The position numbers and the translations under genes were made by a program. A stretch of 12,578 nt of DNA from Gemmatimonadales bacterium (GTDB taxonomy: Bacteria; Gemmatimonadota; Gemmatimonadetes; Gemmatimonadales; GWC2-71-9), in contig JAUVRV010000034.1 in the NCBI GenBank assembly GCA_030597435.1, positions 1 to 12,578 on the forward strand, read 5' to 3'. Positions 1-6,320 of the stretch are shown here, piece after piece (position 1 is the first letter of the stretch; every line of letters begins with the position of its first letter). The notes beneath the pieces were generated by a model. That model did not search any database. It saw only the letters and a program-made list of their open reading frames with translations, and was not told where the DNA came from.

Positions 1-1443
1 ACACAGCAGACGATAGCCAGGGTGCGCGGGGTGTACGGCGAGAGCGTGTCGGTGCTGCATTCCGGTCTGTCGGACTCCGAACGCGCAGATGCGTGGCGTG
101 CGTTGGCATCAGGCGATCGACGCGTAGCCGTCGGAGCGCGGTCGGCGGTGTTCGCACCCGTTTCCTCCCTGGCTGCCATCGTCGTGGATGAGGAACACGA
201 CGCGAGCTATAAGAACGGTGAGTCGCCACGGTATCATGCGCGGGATGTTGCTCTGAAGCGAGGTAAGCTAGAGGGCGCAAGGGTGGTGCTGGGCAGCGCG
301 ACTCCGTCACTGGAGACCTGGGCTGCGCGCGACAGGATCAGGGTCGTATCGCTGCCACAGCGAGTGAACACGCGGCAGCTTCCCGAGGTTCAGTTGGTGG
401 ACATGCGTTCCGAGCCCAGGGTTGCCGAAAGTGGGGCGGTGCCGTGGTCACAAGTCATGGACTTTGCGGTAAGTGCGGCACTAAGCGCCGGCGATCAAGT
501 CATTCTCTTATTGAATAGACGAGGGCTTGCTCACTTTCTTCAGTGTTCCGAGTGTGGTGCCGTATGGGAGTGCCCGCACTGCAGTATCTCCCTAACGGTG
601 CACCGGACACCACCGCGGTTACGGTGTCACTACTGTGGCAACGATGAGCCCATTCCTTCAAACTGTGACCAGTGTGGTCAGGAGAGTCAGCGGTCGCGTG
701 GGATGGGTACGCAGCTGCTCGAGAACTGGCTCGCAGAACGGTTTCCCGCCGCACGGTTGGCACGGATGGATGCAGACACGACCTCGGCGAAGTGGTCGCA
801 CACTCGGATCCTGGAAGCGGTTGGGCAGCGGAAGGTCGACATCCTGTTTGGAACACAGATGATCGCGAAAGGACTGGACTTTCCCGGCGTGACTCTGGTG
901 GGTGTGGTCGATGCTGATACCGGTCTGCACTTCCCCGATTTCCGGGCGGCAGAGCGCACGTTCCAACTCGTTGCTCAGGTGGCTGGTAGGGCCGGGCGCG
1001 GTCCCAAAGGGGGACGTGTGTTGGTGCAAACCCGCTCACCGGGTCATTATGCACTCATCACTGCATCGCGGCACGATTTCGAGGGATTTGCCGAACACGA
1101 ATTGAAGATGCGGGAGTCCCCACCATATCCACCCCACGTGGCGTTGGTAAACGTAGTTGTCAGCGGTTTGAGAGAGACGGTCGTCGCCGACGCAGCCGTT
1201 GAGTTAGCGGATTGGCTCCGCGGTCTGGTTGCGAAACACGCTGATAACCAGGTGGAAGCGATAGGTCCGGCCCCGGCCCCACTGGCTCGGGTAAAACGTC
1301 GCTGGCGTTGGCATATCATGCTCCGTTCGAGCGATCGGCGGCTGTTGGATCGCATCGTTCGTTACGCGGTTGAGAAGGCGCCACACGTCTCCACGAGATC
1401 CGTGAGAGTCGTTTTCGATCGTGATCCGGTGTCGGTCATGTGA
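1..1443 (+). CDS. priA: PriA primosomal replication restart helicase, 3' part (start lies before the window)
   Basis: The reading frame is open from base 1 and ends at TGA 1441-1443, giving about 480 C-terminal residues of a protein that is usually 700-830 long. PriA is a 3'-to-5' DNA helicase that rebuilds the replisome at collapsed forks in the cytoplasm. Helicase motifs visible in order are DEEHD (about nt 187-201, the Walker B box), GSATPSLET (about 292-318), GTQMIAKGLDF (about 853-885) and QVAGRAGR (about 976-999). Between them, at nt 544-690, four CxxC pairs form the zinc-binding insertion diagnostic of PriA, which separates it from RecG and other superfamily 2 helicases. The next gene begins 126 bp downstream. 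No frameshift or missing key motif is seen. Identification is very secure. The N-terminal DNA-binding domain and Walker A motif are outside the window. Confidence 0.97.
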   Translation, partial: TQQTIARVRGVYGESVSVLHSGLSDSERADAWRALASGDRRVAVGARSAVFAPVSSLAAIVVDEEHDASYKNGESPRYHARDVALKRGKLEGARVVLGSATPSLETWAARDRIRVVSLPQRVNTRQLPEVQLVDMRSEPRVAESGAVPWSQVMDFAVSAALSAGDQVILLLNRRGLAHFLQCSECGAVWECPHCSISLTVHRTPPRLRCHYCGNDEPIPSNCDQCGQESQRSRGMGTQLLENWLAERFPAARLARMDADTTSAKWSHTRILEAVGQRKVDILFGTQMIAKGLDFPGVTLVGVVDADTGLHFPDFRAAERTFQLVAQVAGRAGRGPKGGRVLVQTRSPGHYALITASRHDFEGFAEHELKMRESPPYPPHVALVNVVVSGLRETVVADAAVELADWLRGLVAKHADNQVEAIGPAPAPLARVKRRWRWHIMLRSSDRRLLDRIVRYAVEKAPHVSTRSVRVVFDRDPVSVM

Positions 1444-1447
1444 TCGC

Positions 1448-1500
1448 TTGATGGCGAAACCGGTCTCCGGTATCTTGTTCTCCGCTTGGGTATCTACAAT
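1448..1500 (+). promoter_or_regulatory. Candidate sigma70-type promoter region for the arginine decarboxylase/agmatinase cluster
   Basis: The 126-bp gap between priA and the next gene contains TTGATG (1448-1453), a 17-base spacer and TATCTT (1471-1476), each four of six to consensus. A better isolated -10 box, TACAAT, lies at 1495-1500 but has no convincing -35 partner. A 5-bp hairpin (ACCGG-TCT-CCGGT, 1459-1471) overlaps the first candidate and could instead help terminate priA. The evidence is weak. The main support is that the downstream coupled cluster needs a promoter and this is the only sizeable spacer. Confidence 0.28.
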
Positions 1501-1569
1501 GCTGGAGAGACGCAGTGTCCTTGACTTCCGTCGTTAGCTACGGCCGAGTCCACTCGCAGAGGTTAGCTC

Positions 1570-2037
1570 ATGCCTGACCCGGGAACTCATGGAACCATCA
1601 GGGTAGCCGCAGCAGCTGGGGCCGCCGGTTTGGGAATTGGGTGGATGCGAGCAGCAGACAGCCTGGCGGACGTGGTTCCACCCATCGAGATCGAAGGTAT
1701 TTGGCTGTTCCCACCTGTGCGACGTGAAGAACGAGAATGGGGAGTTGCAGTCGTATCTCGTAGGGCGGAGAACGATCGCCGTCGGATCTACACTGTCAGT
1801 TACATGCTGGTCATGCGCGGTCGTGAGCGGGGACAGGGCAAGGTCGCGGTGGAAGAGGTGGGCGAGAGTCCACTGTCCGTAGTCCATGAGGTGATCAGAG
1901 GAGTACAAGAGCGAGCTGGCGAGGCGGAACCACCGATTGAGATCTCGCCAGGACTCTGGTACGAGTTCAACGAGGAGACCACAGGCGGCGAGATCGAGGC
2001 CGATGCTGGTGCGCCCGCCATTGAGGGGTTTCAATGA
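1570..2037 (+). CDS. Unrecognised 155-residue protein, first gene of the putrescine cluster
   Basis: I do not recognise this family. The start ATG 1570 has a good ribosome site, AGAGG at 1558-1562, seven bases upstream. The protein is small and acidic, with a short Ala/Gly-rich N-terminal helix (about residues 12-24), a central stretch rich in charged and aromatic residues (about 40-85), and an acidic tail. It has no clear membrane segment, signal peptide, cysteine pair or catalytic motif. Its stop TGA (2035-2037) overlaps the ATG of the arginine decarboxylase (2034) as ATGA, so the two are almost certainly co-translated. That coupling suggests a partner, chaperone or regulator in arginine/agmatine metabolism, but this is inference from position only. 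Codon use looks like that of its neighbours, and the good ribosome site and overlap argue that it is a real gene. Confidence 0.8.
   Translation: MPDPGTHGTIRVAAAAGAAGLGIGWMRAADSLADVVPPIEIEGIWLFPPVRREEREWGVAVVSRRAENDRRRIYTVSYMLVMRGRERGQGKVAVEEVGESPLSVVHEVIRGVQERAGEAEPPIEISPGLWYEFNEETTGGEIEADAGAPAIEGFQ
2023..2028 (+). promoter_or_regulatory. Ribosome binding site of the arginine decarboxylase gene, inside the preceding gene
   Basis: GAGGGG lies five bases before ATG 2034 and is embedded in the last codons of the 155-residue gene. It fixes the decarboxylase start and supports translational coupling through the ATGA overlap. Confidence 0.7.
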
Positions 2038-2594
2038 TCGATCCACAGCAGTTCTTACCCACCAAAGCGTTTCTCACACAGGGGATTGGCCGCCATAAAG
2101 AGAAGCTCACGAGTTTCGAGGAGGCTCTGCGCGAAGCGTCGATAGCGCAGTACAATCTGGTCCGGGTGAGTTCGATCTGGCCGCCACACTGCAGGATGGT
2201 ATCCCGCAAAGCTGGCGTTAAGAACTTGATGCCAGGTCAGGTCCTTTTCGCTGTTGTGGCCGAAGCAGCGACCAACGAACCATCGAGGCGTGCTACTGCA
2301 TCAGTTGGACTGGCGATTCCCGCAGATGCTTCACACCACGGATACATTTCGGAGCACCACGCCTTCGGTGTGGGGAAGCGAACTGCCGGCGATTATGCGG
2401 AGGATCTTGCGGCAAGCATGCTTGCCACTGTACTCGGAGTGCCATTCAATCCCGATCAGGCTTGGGACGAGAGAAAAGAACTGTGGAAGCTCTCGGGTGA
2501 GATCGTCCGTACCACCAATATGAGTTGTACAGCCGAAGCGCGCGAAGACGGCAAGTGGGTCACCGTCGTGAGCGCGGTGGTGTTTTGCGGATGA
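2034..2594 (+). CDS. Pyruvoyl-dependent arginine decarboxylase
   Basis: This enzyme decarboxylates arginine to agmatine using a covalently bound pyruvoyl group rather than pyridoxal phosphate. The 186-residue product carries the family's self-cleavage motif RVSSIWPP (residues 44-51). By analogy with the Methanocaldococcus jannaschii enzyme, the chain would break between Ser46 and Ser47, and Ser47 would become the pyruvoyl group on the alpha chain. Glu107, in the segment YISEHHAFG, matches in position the catalytic glutamate of the archaeal enzyme. The length is close to that of characterised members (about 165-195). Tryptophan at position 49, where I expect Leu, Met or Phe, is slightly unusual. 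The gene overlaps the preceding gene and the agmatinase by ATGA at both ends, so product and consumer are made together. Family assignment is confident. Substrate preference for arginine is inferred from the agmatinase neighbour. Confidence 0.92.
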   Translation: MIDPQQFLPTKAFLTQGIGRHKEKLTSFEEALREASIAQYNLVRVSSIWPPHCRMVSRKAGVKNLMPGQVLFAVVAEAATNEPSRRATASVGLAIPADASHHGYISEHHAFGVGKRTAGDYAEDLAASMLATVLGVPFNPDQAWDERKELWKLSGEIVRTTNMSCTAEAREDGKWVTVVSAVVFCG

Positions 2595-3529
2595 ATGAAT
2601 TCAGGGACAGTGGTGCACCGTCAAACATGCCCCCACGGCTGAAGCATCTGCCCTGGGCACCGCCGGCGTCGTTCCTCGCGATTCCTGAGGAGGAGACGCC
2701 GTTCGCAAGTTGCCCGATCGTCATCCTGCCTGTTCCCTACGAGTCGACGGTGTCGTATATGGGTGGTACCAGATACGGTCCCAGGGGATTGTTGCACGCC
2801 TCGCGCTTTCTCGAGACGTATGACCACGAGTTGGATTTCGAACCATATGTAGTCGGTGTCCACACGCTACCCGAGCTCGTGCTACCAGACAGCGGACCGG
2901 AGCAGGCGCTTGCTGAGTTACGGCGCGCAATAGATGGACTGATCGATGAAGGCAAGTTTGTGATAATGCTCGGTGGTGAGCACAGTTTGTCGGGACCCCC
3001 AATAATGGCCCATGCCGCTCGCTACCCTGACAAGAGACTCTCTGTGCTTCAACTCGACGCACATACCGACCTCCGTGCCGAGTATGAAGGGACACCATTC
3101 TCGCACGCGTGTGTGATGCACCGCGTTTACAAACAGGTCAATCTCGTTCCCGTTGGCATCCGCTCCCTTACGCCGGAAGAGAGAACTCTGATCAGGGCCC
3201 AGAACATCCCGGTCATCTACGGTCATGAACTTCGTGACGACAATTGGATAGACCGCGCCTTGGAGTCACTAGGTGACGACGTGTATATCACTTTCGACAT
3301 CGACTACTTCGATCCTTCTTTGGTCCCGTCCACAGGCACGCCGGAACCTGGTGGTGGCGAATGGTATCCGACCTTGGACCTGCTGCAACGCGTATTCAAG
3401 GAGAAGAACGTCGTTGGATGCGATGTGGTCGAGCTGGCGCCCATCCCGGGTCTCGTGGCGCCGGACTTCTTGGCCGCCAAGCTAGTCTACAAGATGATAG
3501 CGTTCTACGCGAAGAGAAATGGGAACTGA
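2591..3529 (+). CDS. speB: Agmatinase (agmatine ureohydrolase)
   Basis: Agmatinase hydrolyses agmatine to putrescine and urea, completing the pathway begun by the upstream decarboxylase. I chose ATG 2591 because it forms an ATGA overlap with the decarboxylase stop (2592-2594) and gives 312 residues, the usual family length. An in-frame ATG at 2525 would add a basic, non-conserved extension inside the upstream gene. The ureohydrolase manganese ligands are all present: His131 in GGEHS, Asp156, His158 and Asp160 in DAHTD, and Asp236 and Asp238 in DIDYFDP. The GTPEPGG loop near residues 249-255 fits agmatinases better than arginases. No complete spermidine synthesis gene is seen nearby, so putrescine appears to be the end product here. 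Guanidinobutyrase or a related ureohydrolase remains possible on sequence alone, but the decarboxylase neighbour makes agmatine much the likeliest substrate. Confidence 0.94.
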   Translation: MNEFRDSGAPSNMPPRLKHLPWAPPASFLAIPEEETPFASCPIVILPVPYESTVSYMGGTRYGPRGLLHASRFLETYDHELDFEPYVVGVHTLPELVLPDSGPEQALAELRRAIDGLIDEGKFVIMLGGEHSLSGPPIMAHAARYPDKRLSVLQLDAHTDLRAEYEGTPFSHACVMHRVYKQVNLVPVGIRSLTPEERTLIRAQNIPVIYGHELRDDNWIDRALESLGDDVYITFDIDYFDPSLVPSTGTPEPGGGEWYPTLDLLQRVFKEKNVVGCDVVELAPIPGLVAPDFLAAKLVYKMIAFYAKRNGN

Positions 3530-3562
3530 CGGGACGATTCGTTCGTTCCTGTTCCTATAAAC

Positions 3563-3590
3563 GATGGGTACAGGTAAATGATGGGTACAG
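3563..3590 (+). repeat. 11-bp direct repeat duplicating the ccdA start region
   Basis: GATGGGTACAG occurs at 3563-3573 and again at 3580-3590 (17-base period), and each copy contains an ATG. The first copy opens a five-codon frame, ATG 3564 to TGA 3579-3581, which ends overlapping ATG 3581, a plausible start of ccdA. The arrangement looks like a small tandem duplication that produced a mini upstream frame. Whether that frame is translated is unknown. Confidence 0.7.
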
Positions 3591-4309
3591 AATCAGTCGC
3601 TCTGCCGATAGCCTTTCTCGCCGGTGTGTTGAGTTTCCTTTCACCGTGCGTGCTCCCGCTGGTGCCGAGTTACGTGTCGTTCATTACCGGTATGTCACTT
3701 GATGAAATGGGCGAGCGGCGGTGGACGGCCTTCACGCACGCGCTGTTCTTCGTTTCCGGCTTCACGATCATCTTCCTGGCTCTTGGGGCGACAGCGACGG
3801 CGCTGGGACGGTTTCTGCAATACAACCAGGTGTGGCTCGAGCGTTTCGGTGGCGTGCTCATCATTCTGTTCGGTCTGTACTTGCTGGGTGCTCTCAATTG
3901 GGGGGTACTGGCCCGCGAGAAGCGGGTGCACATTCAGGACAAGCCGGTCGGATACCTTGGCAGTCTGCTGGTTGGTTTGGCGTTTGGGGCGGGTTGGACC
4001 CCGTGCATCGGTCCTATTCTGGGATCGATCCTGGCATATACCAGCGCCCAGACTACGGATCTAACCCAGGGGCTGGTGCTCCTACTCGCCTACTCACTGG
4101 GACTCGCGATCCCGTTTCTACTCGCGGCCCTCGCGGTTGAGAAGTTCATCGATTGGTTCAAGAAGTACCGACGCTTCATACCTCTCACTACGAAGATCGC
4201 CGGCGGGATCATGGTAGCTGTCGGCCTCCTGTTGCTGACGGGCTACTTCACGATCATGGCAACTTGGCTGCAGGGCCTGACACCCGAGTTCCTGCGATCG
4301 CGGCTGTAA
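3578..4309 (+). CDS. ccdA: Cytochrome c biogenesis/thiol-disulfide transporter CcdA
   Basis: CcdA is an inner-membrane protein that carries reducing equivalents from cytoplasmic thioredoxin to extracytoplasmic thiol proteins, including apocytochrome c maturation factors. The 243-residue product is very hydrophobic with about six membrane spans. It has the paired redox cysteines in their usual setting: Cys24 in LSPCVLPLVP in the first span, and Cys143 in GWTPCIGPILG in the fourth, related by the internal repeat of the DsbD/CcdA fold. The length matches the family (about 220-245). The start is ambiguous: ATG 3578 or the adjacent ATG 3581, which sits five bases after AGGT at 3572-3575. It begins 48 bp after the agmatinase. 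No thioredoxin-like TlpA/ResA partner, cytochrome or haem lyase gene adjoins it, so the electron acceptor is not shown by context. Confidence 0.93.
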   Translation: MMGTESVALPIAFLAGVLSFLSPCVLPLVPSYVSFITGMSLDEMGERRWTAFTHALFFVSGFTIIFLALGATATALGRFLQYNQVWLERFGGVLIILFGLYLLGALNWGVLAREKRVHIQDKPVGYLGSLLVGLAFGAGWTPCIGPILGSILAYTSAQTTDLTQGLVLLLAYSLGLAIPFLLAALAVEKFIDWFKKYRRFIPLTTKIAGGIMVAVGLLLLTGYFTIMATWLQGLTPEFLRSRL

Positions 4310-4326
4310 GACGAGAGGCTCGATCA

Positions 4327-4356
4327 GCGGAGTGTGACCTGCGCCACTTGCTCCGC
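4327..4356 (+). terminator. Possible weak hairpin after ccdA
   Basis: GCGGAG (4327-4332) can pair with CTCCGC (4351-4356), with a further GTG/CAC pairing inside. It lies 17 bases after the ccdA stop, in the 131-bp gap before the lipoprotein gene. No T-run follows, so termination is uncertain. Nothing else definite was seen in this gap. Confidence 0.25.
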
Positions 4357-4440
4357 CATGGGCGATTTCCCACCTTTCAGTCCTAGTGAAGGAACGTGTT
4401 CTCGGGGTTCTGTTACGTCGATAACCTGGAGGGTTGGATC

Positions 4441-5235
4441 ATGATCACGTCCAAAATGGCGGCACGGTCGTTCGTATTGGGGCTGTTTCTGGCGGCCTGT
4501 GGCGGGTCAGAACCGCCCGTAGAGGACGAACGAGACCTGACGCTACCACCAGCCGAGTCGGTGGCCGTATTTAGCGATGACCCGGTAGTCGATGATCCTG
4601 GGACACAGACGCCCGAGCCGCAAGTGCAGGCCCGGCCACCGGCGAAGACTACGCCAGCCCCACCGGTCCCGGAAGAGCCAGCCGAGGAGCCCGCTCCGCC
4701 CCCGGTTTCGCTGAGTCAAGGGACCACCCTGGAGCTGGTTGCCACTGACACCATCAGGTCACGCATGAGCGTCGTCGGTGACTCGGTAACCGCAACTACA
4801 TACGGTGACGTTCTCGACCAACTTGGCCGAGTGGTGATTCCGGCAGGTGCGGTGTTCACTGGAACCGTGACGGAGATAGAGTCCGCTGGCAGTCCCGGTG
4901 GTGTCGGCACGCTGGTTCTCACCTTCTCCGAGGTCCATTTCGGTGGCAGTTCTTACGCCATCAACGCTGTCTCAGACAGCCTTGGTTTCGAAATGAAGGG
5001 ACAGGGCATCTCCGGGGGTGACGCGGCCAAGGTCGGCGTAGGTGCGGTGGTGGGTGCGGTGGCGGGCCGTGTGGTCGGCAAGAACACCAAGGGTGCCATA
5101 ATTGGTGGTGTGGTGGGAGCTGCAGCCGGAGCCACCGTGGCTGCGGCCACCAAGGACCAGGACATAGTGCTGCCGACGGGCGGCTACATAAGGGTGGTGC
5201 TCACCCAACCACTTGTGTTGGCAGCCGCAGGGTGA
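4441..5235 (+). CDS. Lipoprotein with proline-rich linker and glycine-zipper domain
   Basis: ATG 4441 follows GGAGG by eight bases and gives 264 residues with a compact lipoprotein signal: positive charges at Lys5 and Arg9, a hydrophobic core, and the lipobox LAAC with lipidation at Cys20. An in-frame GTG at 4396 would bury this signal and is unlikely. Residues 23-90 are acidic then Pro/Glu-rich, a typical spacer for crossing the periplasm or peptidoglycan. Residues 91-180 form a beta-rich domain whose IPAGAVFTGTV segment resembles the outer-membrane-associated part of TrbI/VirB10-type proteins. Residues 198-237 are a glycine zipper with GxxxG spacing, a motif linked to membrane insertion or oligomerisation. 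The role is probably envelope structure or stress response. No secretion-system genes are near, so it is not a type IV secretion component by context. murQ lies downstream. Confidence 0.85.
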   Translation: MITSKMAARSFVLGLFLAACGGSEPPVEDERDLTLPPAESVAVFSDDPVVDDPGTQTPEPQVQARPPAKTTPAPPVPEEPAEEPAPPPVSLSQGTTLELVATDTIRSRMSVVGDSVTATTYGDVLDQLGRVVIPAGAVFTGTVTEIESAGSPGGVGTLVLTFSEVHFGGSSYAINAVSDSLGFEMKGQGISGGDAAKVGVGAVVGAVAGRVVGKNTKGAIIGGVVGAAAGATVAAATKDQDIVLPTGGYIRVVLTQPLVLAAAG

Positions 5236-5240
5236 AAGCG

Positions 5241-5267
5241 GACCGGGGCCTCAGTCAGGCCCCGGTC
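5241..5267 (+). terminator. Strong GC hairpin between the lipoprotein gene and murQ
   Basis: GACCGGGGCCT (5241-5251) and AGGCCCCGGTC (5257-5267) form a perfect 11-bp stem closed by a five-base loop. It starts five bases after the lipoprotein stop and ends 21 bases before the murQ ATG. No T-run follows, so it may be a terminator of the kind lacking a U-tract, an attenuator, or an mRNA-stabilising 3' end that lets only part of transcription reach murQ. Confidence 0.65.
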
Positions 5268-5288
5268 TCGCATTGAGGCAGACGACAA

Positions 5289-6215
5289 ATGAACCCGGAC
5301 TTCATCGATCACCGGCTCACCGAACAACGCAACCCCAAGACGGTCGCAATCGACATCGCCAGCTCTGCCGAGATCGTGGATCTGCTCCACGCGGAGGACG
5401 TCACCGTTGTCGATGTGGTGTACACAACACGTGAGGCGCTGGCGCGGACAATTGACCTGGTGGTCGGCGCATTCCGTTCTGGCGGACGACTGATCTACGT
5501 AGGTGCCGGGACGAGCGGGCGACTCGGGATCCTCGATGCAACTGAGTGCCCTCCCACATTCGGCTCCCTCCCTGAAATGGTTTCCGGAATCATTGCCGGT
5601 GGCCCGCCTGCGCTCACCAGGAGTCAGGAAGGTGCAGAGGACGACACCGGTGCTGGCGAACGGGCCATCGAGGAACGGGCTGTGACAGGGAGTGACGTGG
5701 TGATCGGCATTGCGGCCAGCGGAACCACTCCGTACGTAAGGGCAGCTATGGATAAGGCCAAGGGCATGGGTGCTTCAGTCGTACTGGTCACCTGCACCGA
5801 ACCACCAAACGATCTTGCGAAGATCTGCGATGAGCTGATCGTTGCGCCGGTGGGGCCCGAGGCCCTGACCGGCTCCACTCGGCTCAAGGCCGGTACGGCA
5901 ACCAAGCTCATCCTCAATACCATCACCACGGGCGCCATGATCCGGCTGGGAAAGGCGTATGGCAATCTCATGGTCGATCTGGTTGTGCTGAGCGACAAGC
6001 TGCGGGATAGGGGGGAGCGGATCGTAATGGAAGTTGGTGGTGTCGACCGGGCGTCGGCCCGCAAGGCAATTGAGGCGGGTGATGGTAGCGTGAAACTCGC
6101 TCTAGTCGTGGCTCGGCTAGGGCTCGATCCCGCTGAAGCACAGCGCCGCCTCGATGCGGCAGGCGGAGTGATCAGGGACGTGATCGGGGAGCCGCCATCT
6201 ATTGTAAGCGAATAA
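5289..6215 (+). CDS. murQ: N-acetylmuramic acid 6-phosphate etherase
   Basis: MurQ cleaves the lactyl ether of N-acetylmuramic acid 6-phosphate to give N-acetylglucosamine 6-phosphate and lactate, a cytoplasmic step in recycling the cell's own peptidoglycan. The 308-residue length is typical. The sugar-isomerase (SIS) fold signature is clear: VGAGTSGRLGILDATECPP around residues 71-89, IAASGTTPYV around 141-150, and GSTRLKAGTATKLILN in the C-terminal half. Glu86 (in DATECPP) and Glu117 (in EGAEDD) match the two catalytic glutamates of the Escherichia coli enzyme, keeping the same 31-residue separation. GAGG at 5275-5278 precedes ATG 5289. No transporter (MurP), anhydro-MurNAc kinase (AnmK) or regulator adjoins it. 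It converges on the kinase operon, and a strong hairpin separates it from the upstream lipoprotein gene. Confidence 0.97.
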   Translation: MNPDFIDHRLTEQRNPKTVAIDIASSAEIVDLLHAEDVTVVDVVYTTREALARTIDLVVGAFRSGGRLIYVGAGTSGRLGILDATECPPTFGSLPEMVSGIIAGGPPALTRSQEGAEDDTGAGERAIEERAVTGSDVVIGIAASGTTPYVRAAMDKAKGMGASVVLVTCTEPPNDLAKICDELIVAPVGPEALTGSTRLKAGTATKLILNTITTGAMIRLGKAYGNLMVDLVVLSDKLRDRGERIVMEVGGVDRASARKAIEAGDGSVKLALVVARLGLDPAEAQRRLDAAGGVIRDVIGEPPSIVSE

Positions 6216-6260
6216 TCACTCACAAATATCAGGTTGCCCGACGGCTAATCCGTCACGGTT

Positions 6261-6320
6261 TCCCGGCCACCCTTCGACCTTTCCCTTTGCTCTTTTCCCC
6301 TTTCCCTGACTCTCACCCCC
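6261..6320 (+). other. Pyrimidine-rich, G-poor spacer between convergent genes; possible Rho-dependent termination site
   Basis: By hand count, 51 of the 60 bases on the plus strand are C or T and only five are G. The tract lies between murQ (ending 6215) and the convergent protease gene (ending 6313) and runs into the latter's last codons. CCTTTCCCT is repeated at 6278-6286 and 6299-6307. A C-rich, G-poor transcript is what Rho loading sites look like, so it could end murQ transcription. A short hairpin (GACGG-CTAAT-CCGTC, 6240-6254) lies just before it. Function is inferred. Confidence 0.4.

Noticed and set aside
1459..1480. Intrinsic terminator for priA (ACCGG-TCT-CCGGT then a T-rich stretch)
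   Set aside because: The stem is only five base pairs and the following sequence is interrupted by A, C and G. Too weak to annotate separately.
2525..2590. ATG 2525 as start of agmatinase
   Set aside because: It would add a basic 22-residue extension lying within the decarboxylase gene. ATG 2591 gives the family length and an ATGA overlap.
3556..3561. TATAAA as a -10 box for ccdA
   Set aside because: No -35 partner at suitable distance, and transcription would start almost at the gene's first codon.
4391..4426. ECF-sigma-like promoter (GGAAC ... CGTC) before the lipoprotein gene
   Set aside because: The gap between GGAAC (4391-4395) and CGTC (4416-4419) is 20 bases, longer than the usual 15-17, and only short motifs match. 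Attractive for an envelope lipoprotein but not supported.
4396..4440. Upstream in-frame GTG start for the lipoprotein
   Set aside because: It would add 15 residues ahead of a well-formed lipoprotein signal. ATG 4441 has GGAGG at good spacing.
5624..6223. 199-codon open frame antisense to murQ
   Set aside because: It is Ser/Thr/Pro-rich with no recognisable motif and lies fully opposite a confident gene, typical of a GC-rich shadow frame.
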